From: Candidatus Eisenbacteria bacterium
GTDB lineage: Bacteria > Eisenbacteria > RBG-16-71-46 > JACRLI01
Length of the DNA: 64,000 nt
Reading direction: 5' to 3'
Assembly (NCBI GenBank): GCA_016235265.1
Contig: JACRLI010000015.1
Coordinates: 20,995 to 84,994, forward strand
Part shown: positions 62,542 through 64,000 of the stretch, piece by piece
How positions within the stretch are numbered: the stretch's first letter is position 1
How the letters are laid out: each line of letters starts with the position of its first letter
The notes under the pieces: model-generated
Seen by the model: the letters and a program-made list of their open reading frames with translations, nothing else
Database searches by the model: none
Told to the model about the DNA's origin: nothing
Translations under genes and position numbers: made by a program

Positions 62542-64000
62542 CTACTGCTCGAACTGCCGCGTGATGTCCGTGCCCGACTTGGCCTGGAGAATGCGGATAT
62601 CCTCGCGCTTGAGCTGCGGGTCGTCCTTGAAGTCGATGCGCAGCTTGTACTGCTTCTCCAGGGCCTCCACGCGGTGGTTGTTCTCCTCCAGCACGTACAC
62701 CGCCGCCTCGGGGTGGAGTTTCACCTGGATGGTGCGCTCCCGGCTGCCCAGCCCCACGCGCCGCAGCAACCGCTCCAGCCGTCTCAGAATCGACTCCAGC
62801 GAGTACACCTTGCCGCTGCCGGCGCAGGTGGGGCAGTCCTCGGTGAAGTAATGGAACAGGCTGGGGCCCTGCCGCTGCCGGGTCATCTCCACCAGGCCCA
62901 GCGCGCTGACCTCGAAGGTCTTGGTGCGCGAGCGGTCGCCCTTGAGGTAGGTGCGCAGCTCGTCCAGCACCGCGCGCTTGTTGGCCTCGATCTCCATGTC
63001 GATGAAGTCGATGACGATGATCCCGCCCAGGTCGCGCAGGCGCAGCTGCCGGGCCACCTCGCGGGCGGCCTCCATGTTGGTCTTGAAGATGGTGTCTTCC
63101 TGGTTCTTGCGCCCGGTGAAGCGGCCGGTGTTGACGTCGATGGCCACCAGCGCCTCGGCCTGGTCGATGCTCAGGTAGCCGCCCTTCTTCAGCCACACCT
63201 TGCGCTGCATCAGCTTCTCGATCTCGCTCTCGATGCCGAAGTGGTCGAAGATGGGCTTGTTGCCCTTGAACAGCTTGACCCGCGAGCGGAGCTCGGGCGA
63301 GAAGGTCTTGAGGTAGTCCAGGATCTCGTCGTGGACGTCCTTGCTGTCCACGGTGACCTGGTTCACGTCCTCGGTGAACAGGTCGCGGATCAGGCCGATG
63401 CTCATGTCCATCTCGCGGTTCACCACCGCGGGCGCCTTGGCCACCAGCGCCTTCTTCTCGATCTTGGCCCACAGCTTGACCAGGTTCTTCACGTCGGCGG
63501 TGAAGTCCCGCTTGGTCTTGCCCTCCCCCGCGGTGCGCACGATCAGGCCCGCGTTGTCCGGCTTGATCTCGGCGATGATCTGCTTGAGCCGGGTGCGCTC
63601 CTCGCGACCTTCGATCTTGCGGGAGACTCCGACGTGGTCCAGCCCGGGCATGAACACCACGAACCGGCCGGGCAGCGAGATCTGCTGCGTCACCCGGGCG
63701 CCCTTGGTGCTGATGGGCTCCTTGGTGACCTGCACCAGGATCTCCTCGCCCTTCTCGAGGAACTCCTCGATCTTGAGCTGCGAGGTCTTCTTCTTGCCCC
63801 GGCGCCGGTGCTCCTCGAGATCGCTCAGGTCGTCGATGTCCTTCAGCGACTCCGCGAGGTCGGAGACGTGCAGGAAGGCGGTCTTGGGCAGGCCCAGGTC
63901 CACGAAGGCGGCCTGCATGCCGGGAAGCACGGCGTTGACCTTGCCCTTGAAGATGACGCACACCATATGAGGCCGGTCGGCGCGCTCCACCAGGATCTCG
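62542..64000 (-). CDS. rng: Ribonuclease E/G (5' end outside window)
   Basis: RNase E/G cuts single-stranded RNA in mRNA decay and rRNA/tRNA processing. At least 486 residues are present, from inside the S1 domain (FKGKVNAVLPGMQAAFVDLG) through the catalytic core with the metal-binding aspartates in GIIVIDFIDMEIEANK to the zinc-link CPTCAGSGKV. The protein stops soon after the small domain, so it lacks the long RNase E scaffold tail and resembles RNase G. The first residues lie beyond 64000. A GTG at 63990 is internal to the S1 region and is unlikely to be the start. Confidence 0.93.
   Translation of the reverse strand, partial: EILVERADRPHMVCVIFKGKVNAVLPGMQAAFVDLGLPKTAFLHVSDLAESLKDIDDLSDLEEHRRRGKKKTSQLKIEEFLEKGEEILVQVTKEPISTKGARVTQQISLPGRFVVFMPGLDHVGVSRKIEGREERTRLKQIIAEIKPDNAGLIVRTAGEGKTKRDFTADVKNLVKLWAKIEKKALVAKAPAVVNREMDMSIGLIRDLFTEDVNQVTVDSKDVHDEILDYLKTFSPELRSRVKLFKGNKPIFDHFGIESEIEKLMQRKVWLKKGGYLSIDQAEALVAIDVNTGRFTGRKNQEDTIFKTNMEAAREVARQLRLRDLGGIIVIDFIDMEIEANKRAVLDELRTYLKGDRSRTKTFEVSALGLVEMTRQRQGPSLFHYFTEDCPTCAGSGKVYSLESILRRLERLLRRVGLGSRERTIQVKLHPEAAVYVLEENNHRVEALEKQYKLRIDFKDDPQLKREDIRILQAKSGTDITRQFEQ

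Overview
The window is one continuous stretch of a very GC-rich, didermic (Gram-negative-type) bacterial chromosome. Every gene I can support reads on the minus strand; the long plus-strand open frames are GC-driven shadows. Starts are often GTG or TTG, genes commonly overlap by 4 bp (ATGA/GTGA), and several convincing sigma70-type promoters (TTGACN, 17-18 bp, TAnnnT) sit at operon heads. LptB/LptC, Kdo synthesis, BamD, TonB-dependent transport, a PorV/PorQ-type barrel, a GWxTD-domain protein and secreted proteins with FlgD/T9SS-like C-terminal domains together suggest an FCB-related lineage such as Candidatus Eisenbacteria. That assignment is an inference. No mobile elements, rRNA or CRISPR arrays were seen.

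Reading in the direction of transcription (right to left): 62.0-64.0 kb holds an RNase E/G gene (5' end outside the window) and rplU-rpmA with its own promoter and terminator. 60.1-61.6 kb holds mdh and a lipoprotein cytochrome c. 56.6-59.8 kb is a three-gene module: a helical protein, an SPFH protein with zinc ribbons, and a large zinc-ribbon protein. 42.5-56.4 kb is an envelope and regulation region: kdsB, a lipoprotein, a DinB-like protein, pyrG, a GT-C membrane protein, kdsA, a Yip1-like protein, a CelD/BcsL acyltransferase, kdsD, lptC, lptB, rpoN, hpf, hprK. A good sigma54 promoter match lies upstream of lptC-lptB-rpoN.

36.0-42.5 kb encodes a complete mannose-family phosphotransferase system: EIIA, EIIB, a GH57 glucanotransferase, EIIC, EIID, HPr carrying both His15 and Ser46, and enzyme I. 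It continues into a frameshifted PGI/PMI isomerase, a sugar nucleotidyltransferase, metK and ahcY. 20.1-31.0 kb holds housekeeping genes: a small membrane protein, ftsK, rimO, an exported protein of unknown function, bamD, nadD, polA, coaE, and prfB with a canonical programmed +1 frameshift, followed by a phosphomannomutase.

4.4-18.4 kb is the most distinctive locus. A near-consensus promoter drives, in order, an outer-membrane barrel, a TonB-dependent receptor, a large cysteine-rich secreted protein with an Asp-rich loop and FlgD-like tail, a PorV/PorQ protein, a GWxTD protein, a paralogue of the secreted protein, and a family-21-like glycosyltransferase. It looks like a dedicated surface secretion or assembly unit. 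The left end holds gap-pgk-tpiA with its own promoter, secG followed by tRNA-Leu(GAG), and the 5' part of a PAP2 phosphatase gene.
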